NCBI GenBank assembly: GCA_903916755.1
Contig: CAIWXW010000089.1
Coordinates: forward strand, 1-64,000
DNA length: 64,000 bases
Direction: 5' to 3'
DNA from: an uncultured Opitutaceae bacterium
GTDB taxonomy: Bacteria > Verrucomicrobiota > Verrucomicrobiia > Opitutales > Opitutaceae
The notes below the pieces were generated by a model, which saw only the letters and a list, made by a program, of their open reading frames with translations, was not told the DNA's origin and did not search any database. The position numbers and the translations under genes were made by a program. This document shows, one piece after another, positions 60,336-64,000 of this stretch (the stretch's first letter is position 1; the number at the start of each line of letters is the position of its first letter).

Positions 60336-62198
60336 ATGTCCGCCATCAACGACTTCCTGCTCAAGAACAGCCTGCGTATTGCAGCGAATCCGTGCGTCAG
60401 CCCGGATTTCTGCCTCGACTGGCCCGCCCTCCGGGGCCGGCTCCAGCAGGGAGCGGCGGTTCCCGCGGCCGGGGCGGCCTCATTTGAGACGGCGGCCGGC
60501 TCCTGGACCCTCCTAGAGGATCCGGCGACGGGCGACTGCGCCTGGCGGCTGCAGGCCCCCTCGGGCGCCGCCTCCGAAACGGTGCTGGCGGAAGGCGCCC
60601 GGCTGGCGTCGGGCGAGGTGGTTTTCCCCGCCAGCTTTGCGAACTTGATCAAGCTCAAGAACCTGGCGCAGGAGCACGATCCCCGCTGCACGATCTTTCC
60701 GACCGCGGCGGAACGCCTCGGCCGGAGCACCCTTGGCATCGGCGCCCGCTTTACGACCCTGCATTGGCCGGCGGTGGAGTGGGCCATGGCGCAGTTGGGC
60801 CTGGGCGTGACCGCCAACCAGAATTCGATCCCGCGCGAACTTGTCTATGACGTGGACGCGATGCTCGAGGGCCGGCTCGACACCGTGCCATTCCCCTTCA
60901 TCGGAGCGAACGTGCCCGAGGGGCACCAGGGCCAGAGCGTCGAGGGCATGAGCCACGGCTGCATCCTCTCCAAAGTCCGCACCGGTTTTCACCGCCGCGG
61001 AATCGCCTGGAGCTTCAACGCCGACCACCAGCCGATCGGTGGCAAGTTCGACAGCCGGGAGGACGCGCTGGTCGCCGGGTGCGTCTTCGCCAGCTATATC
61101 ACCTTCGACCTCTCGCCCGAGCTGGCCCAGACCAAGGTGCCGGAGGATTCGGCCGCCTGGGTGAAGTCCCACGTGGACGCCGGGCTGGTCGGCACGGTCA
61201 AGGCCCGGGTGGCCAAGGCGGGCATCGCGCTGGAGGAGGGGGAGTTCAACAAGCTGCTGGCCTACGTCTGGCCCTCGCTGCAGAAGATGCAGCGCCGGGA
61301 CGAGAAATACCGCCTGGCCCGCGAGAAGCTGTTCACCACGCCGGTGGGCCGCGCCTACCTGCGCGAGTTGTCGATCGACGAGCTGCCCGGCCTGACCACG
61401 GCGGCGACCACCGCCATCATGCTCGCCCTCTGCGAGGCGCTCGGGATGAAGATCCATTTCGTGGCCCCGGCCTTTGGTTTCCAGAAGAACATGCCCTATC
61501 CGGACAACGCCGCCCTGCGCGAGTTGATTGCCAAGCAGTGGGTCGTGTGCTCCCAGTTCGGGGCGAGCATCGGCTTCCATTCCGGCTCCGGCAAATCGGC
61601 CGAGAACTACCAGGTGATGGGTGAGGTCACCGGCGGCCGCCTTGAGATCAAGACCAGCGGCCGGTACACCTACGAGATGGGCAAGGCCCTCGCGGCGTCC
61701 CGGCATCCCGCCGACCAGTCGCTCTGGCGCGACTGGTACCGCTTCACGCTGGAACTGGCCCTCCTGGGCTCCTTCAGCCCCGACGCGACCGAGCGGAAGA
61801 TGGCCCGGATCTTTGTGGTCGACGCCCTGGAGAAATCCGCCCGCCCCACCGACGTATTCGCATCACCCACCACCTGCCGCGCCGCGCTCGAGGCGCTGCC
61901 GCCGAGCCCGGAGCACATGTTCTGGTTTGAGTATAACTTCCTCTTTGTCCTGGCCGGGGCCGGCAAGGCGGAGAAGGCGGCCCTGGGCGACCACACGCCG
62001 GCCGGCTACGCCCAGCGCGCCCGCTTCTACACCATCAGCGAGGAGGGGCGGCTGAACTACGCCCGGAATGTCGCGCGCTACATCGTCTTCCTGGCGCAGA
62101 ACACGGGCCTGGCCACCGCGGCGGCCGCCGCGGCCGCGAACGGGCGCCTCGACGGCTACACCTCCCTCGAACGGATGCTGGCGGACATTGCCGGCTGA
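60336..62198 (+). CDS. uxaE: Tagaturonate epimerase-like protein (UxaE family)
   Basis: Probably interconverts D-tagaturonate and D-fructuronate, giving galacturonate catabolism a route into the fructuronate branch. In the 620 residues, ERLGRSTLGIGARFTTLHWPAVEWAM, SFNADHQPIGGKFDSRED, and the metal/substrate-site segment IGFHSGSGKSAENYQVMGEVTGG followed by LEIKTSGRYTYEMGKAL resemble the UxaE fold as I remember the Thermotoga enzyme. It is about 130 residues longer than that enzyme. Position 12 bases before uxaC supports the role. The start follows a pyrimidine-rich leader. Confidence 0.75.
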   Translation: MSAINDFLLKNSLRIAANPCVSPDFCLDWPALRGRLQQGAAVPAAGAASFETAAGSWTLLEDPATGDCAWRLQAPSGAASETVLAEGARLASGEVVFPASFANLIKLKNLAQEHDPRCTIFPTAAERLGRSTLGIGARFTTLHWPAVEWAMAQLGLGVTANQNSIPRELVYDVDAMLEGRLDTVPFPFIGANVPEGHQGQSVEGMSHGCILSKVRTGFHRRGIAWSFNADHQPIGGKFDSREDALVAGCVFASYITFDLSPELAQTKVPEDSAAWVKSHVDAGLVGTVKARVAKAGIALEEGEFNKLLAYVWPSLQKMQRRDEKYRLAREKLFTTPVGRAYLRELSIDELPGLTTAATTAIMLALCEALGMKIHFVAPAFGFQKNMPYPDNAALRELIAKQWVVCSQFGASIGFHSGSGKSAENYQVMGEVTGGRLEIKTSGRYTYEMGKALAASRHPADQSLWRDWYRFTLELALLGSFSPDATERKMARIFVVDALEKSARPTDVFASPTTCRAALEALPPSPEHMFWFEYNFLFVLAGAGKAEKAALGDHTPAGYAQRARFYTISEEGRLNYARNVARYIVFLAQNTGLATAAAAAAANGRLDGYTSLERMLADIAG

Positions 62199-62210
62199 GC
62201 TTTTCCGCCC

Positions 62211-63632
62211 ATGCCTTCCTTCATCACCCGGGACTTTCTCCTCACCACGCGGCAGGCGCGCGAACTCTACCACGGCTATGCCGAGAAGGAGCCGATCCTC
62301 GACTACCACTGCCATCTGCCCCCGGACCTGATCGCCTCGAACCACCGGTTCGAGGACCTGGCGGAGGTCTGGCTGGGCGGCGATCACTACAAGTGGCGGG
62401 CGATGCGGACCAACGGCGTGTCCGAGCGCTTCTGCACCGGCGATGCGCCGGCCCGCGAAAAGTTCCAGGCGTGGGCGGATACGGTGCCGCACACCCTGCG
62501 CAACCCGCTTTATCACTGGACCCACCTGGAGCTGAAGCGCTACTTCGGGATCGACGGGCTGCTGCACGGCCAGTCGGCGGAAAGGGTGTGGAAGCAGGCC
62601 AACGCCCGCCTGGCCAAGCTGCGGGTCCACGATCTGCTCACGATGTCGAAGGTGGCCGTGGTCTGCACGACCGACGACCCGGCCGACTCCCTCGACCTCC
62701 ACGCCAAGATCCGGGCGAGCAAGCTGAAGACCCGAGTCTATCCGGCGTTTCGCCCCGACAAGGCCCTGGCGGTCGGGACGCCCCCCGCGTTCAACGCCTG
62801 GCTGGAGAAGCTGGCGGGCACGGCCCAGGCCACGATCCAGACCTTCGACGACCTCCTGGGCGCCCTGAAGAAGCGCCACGACGCCTTCCATGCGGCCGGC
62901 GGCCGGCTGTCCGACCATGGCCTCGAGACCGCGCTTTCCGAGCCATGCACCCATTCGCAGGCGCGGATGGTGTTTGACGCCGCCCGCTCCGGCCGGACCC
63001 CCTCGGCCGAGGAGGCCGCGCGCTACGGCTCCTACCTCATGCTCGAGTTCGGCCGCTGGGATGCCGCGCGCGGCTGGACCAAGCAGCTCCATCTCGGCGC
63101 CCTGCGGAACAACAACAGCCGGCTGATGCGCCAGCTGGGGCCGGACACCGGGTTCGACGCGATCGGCGACTTCCCGCAGATGCGCGCGCTCGCCCGCTAC
63201 CTGGATGCCCTGGACTCGACCGACCAGCTGCCCCGGACGATCGTCTACAACGTGAATCCGGTGAACAACTACGCCTTCGGCACCCTGATCGGCTGCTTCC
63301 AGGACGGCAGCATCGCCGGCAAGCTGCAGTTCGGCAGCGGCTGGTGGTTCCTCGACCAGAAGGAGGGCATGGAGTGGCAGATCAACGCGCTCTCGAACCT
63401 GGGCCTCCTCAGCCGCTTTGTCGGCATGATCACCGATTCCCGCAGCTTCCTCAGCTATCCCCGCCACGAGTATTTCCGGCGGGTGCTCTGCAACCTCCTC
63501 GGCGCCGACATGGCGCGGGGCGAGATTCCGTCCGACCTCAAGCTGGTCGGCGGGATGGTGAAGAACATCTGCTTCGGCAACGCCCGCGACTACTTCGGGC
63601 TCGAAGTGCCGTCGGAGTTCGCCAAGAAATAA
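62211..63632 (+). CDS. uxaC: Glucuronate isomerase (uronate isomerase)
   Basis: Isomerises D-glucuronate to fructuronate and D-galacturonate to tagaturonate. The 473 residues belong to the amidohydrolase superfamily: EPILDYHCHLPPDLIA near the N-terminus has the metal-binding His-x-His, WLGGDHYKWRAMRTNGV is family-specific, TTDDPADSL, and KQLHLGALRNNNSRL lies in the C-terminal half. Length matches UxaC. Together with the upstream epimerase gene it handles both pectin-derived uronates. A 7-base GC stem (63634-63649) follows the stop, with only a weak T-tract. Confidence 0.96.
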   Translation: MPSFITRDFLLTTRQARELYHGYAEKEPILDYHCHLPPDLIASNHRFEDLAEVWLGGDHYKWRAMRTNGVSERFCTGDAPAREKFQAWADTVPHTLRNPLYHWTHLELKRYFGIDGLLHGQSAERVWKQANARLAKLRVHDLLTMSKVAVVCTTDDPADSLDLHAKIRASKLKTRVYPAFRPDKALAVGTPPAFNAWLEKLAGTAQATIQTFDDLLGALKKRHDAFHAAGGRLSDHGLETALSEPCTHSQARMVFDAARSGRTPSAEEAARYGSYLMLEFGRWDAARGWTKQLHLGALRNNNSRLMRQLGPDTGFDAIGDFPQMRALARYLDALDSTDQLPRTIVYNVNPVNNYAFGTLIGCFQDGSIAGKLQFGSGWWFLDQKEGMEWQINALSNLGLLSRFVGMITDSRSFLSYPRHEYFRRVLCNLLGADMARGEIPSDLKLVGGMVKNICFGNARDYFGLEVPSEFAKK

Positions 63633-63633
63633 G

Positions 63634-63649
63634 CCGGCCGCACGGCCGG
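63634..63649 (+). repeat. Short GC-rich inverted repeat after uxaC
   Basis: CCGGCCG and CGGCCGG are separated by two bases immediately after the uxaC stop, followed by a broken T-run. It may weaken transcription into the next gene, but it is too small to call a terminator. Confidence 0.4.
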
Positions 63650-63661
63650 AATCCTTCCTTT

Positions 63662-64000
63662 ATGTCTTCCCTGCCCAGCATCGCATTCATCGGCACGGGG
63701 GTGATGGGCCGCAGCATGGCGGCCCACCTCCAGCGCGCCGGCCATCCCCTCCACGTCTACAACCGCACCCGGGCCAAGGCCCAGGCGCTGATCGACGCGG
63801 GCGCCACCTGGCACGATTCCGCGGGCAGCGCGGCCGCCGCGGCGGACGTCGTGATCACGATCCTCGGTTTTCCCACCGACGTGGAGCAGACCTATTTCGG
63901 CCCGGGCGGGGTGATCGAGCGCGCGCGGCCGGGCGCCCTCCTGATCGACATGACCACCTCCAGCCCCGTCCTCGCGCGCCGGATCGCGGCGGCGGCCAAG
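63662..64000 (+). CDS. NAD(P)-dependent oxidoreductase of the 3-hydroxyisobutyrate dehydrogenase family (partial)
   Basis: The first 113 residues of a beta-hydroxyacid dehydrogenase, cut by the window end. IAFIGTGVMGRSMAAHL is the Rossmann dinucleotide-binding motif, HVYNRTRAKAQAL holds the residue choosing NADP over NAD (Arg after Asn favours NADP), and LLIDMTTSSPVLARRIA is the family substrate signature. Relatives include 3-hydroxyisobutyrate and tartronate-semialdehyde reductases; next to uxaE-uxaC a role in uronate or hydroxyacid metabolism is plausible. The ATG at 63662 follows CCTTCCTTT. Confidence 0.88.
   Translation, partial: MSSLPSIAFIGTGVMGRSMAAHLQRAGHPLHVYNRTRAKAQALIDAGATWHDSAGSAAAAADVVITILGFPTDVEQTYFGPGGVIERARPGALLIDMTTSSPVLARRIAAAAK

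Noticed and set aside
1-64000. CRISPR arrays, insertion sequences, prophage genes, tRNA or rRNA genes
   Set aside because: No regularly spaced repeats, transposase or integrase motifs, phage structural proteins, tRNA cloverleafs or rRNA segments were recognised by reading both strands.

Overview
The window is a GC-rich, gene-dense chromosomal segment. I count 52 intact or partial protein genes and one broken one. The best guess for the host is a Gram-negative member of the Verrucomicrobiota, probably Opitutaceae-like. The guess rests on the cell-envelope set (BamA, OmpH/Skp, LpxD, LptF, RND pumps, many lipoproteins), a stand-alone SWIB-domain protein, a large repertoire of secreted polysaccharide-degrading enzymes, and pyrimidine-rich leaders without Shine-Dalgarno motifs. 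No rRNA, tRNA, CRISPR array, IS element, prophage or replication origin was recognised. No gene-free stretch reaches 300 bases; the longest is about 230 bases, between the plsY-like gene and uxaE.

Layout. 1-3690: translation and replication genes on + (tail of a probable L25 gene, pth, rpsF, ssb, rplI, dnaB). 3671-7915: outer-membrane biogenesis (bamA overlapping dnaB, ompH with a strong terminator, lpxD). 8072-15509: a three-gene RND efflux operon with two permeases. 15513-18789: a GH51 arabinofuranosidase divergent from recN. 18835-19452: a MazF-type toxin-antitoxin pair with a palindromic operator. 19528-23263: a cytochrome c maturation operon (lipoprotein, resB, ccsA) on -. 23370-25834: 5-oxoprolinase genes (pxpBC fusion, pxpA), probably from a leaderless mRNA. 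25859-29625: a heterodimeric ABC exporter. 29715-36225: SWIB protein, lipoprotein, polyphosphate kinase, aldehyde dehydrogenase, HtpG. 36346-41371: a DUF5060-type putative glycosidase, two low-GC orphan genes and a GH106 rhamnosidase. 41461-45931: a complete branched-chain amino acid ABC transporter (livKHMGF). 46014-54555: LptF-type permease, alpha/beta hydrolase, DgkA, a 2OG-Fe(II) oxygenase, PL10 pectate lyase, a Cys/Met-type PLP enzyme, a DUF1761 gene split by an amber codon, exonuclease III, a CinA-like amidase and a SYLF protein. 54677-57749: an ABC-2 exporter and a Spy-like protein. 57866-60102: a GNAT-aminotransferase fusion behind a divergent PlsY-like gene. 60336-64000: uronate catabolism (uxaE-like, uxaC, start of an NAD-dependent dehydrogenase).

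How the genes work together. The GH51, GH106 and PL10 enzymes, the candidate DUF5060 glycosidase and the uxaE-uxaC pair form a plausible but dispersed pectin route: removal of arabinan and rhamnose side chains, cleavage of polygalacturonate, then uronate isomerisation and epimerisation. Genes are often coupled by 1-4 base overlaps. The least explained loci are the GNAT-aminotransferase/PlsY-like pair, the low-GC orphan pair near 38 kb, the hairpin at 52.0 kb next to the amber-interrupted DUF1761 gene, and the pyrimidine-rich initiation regions.
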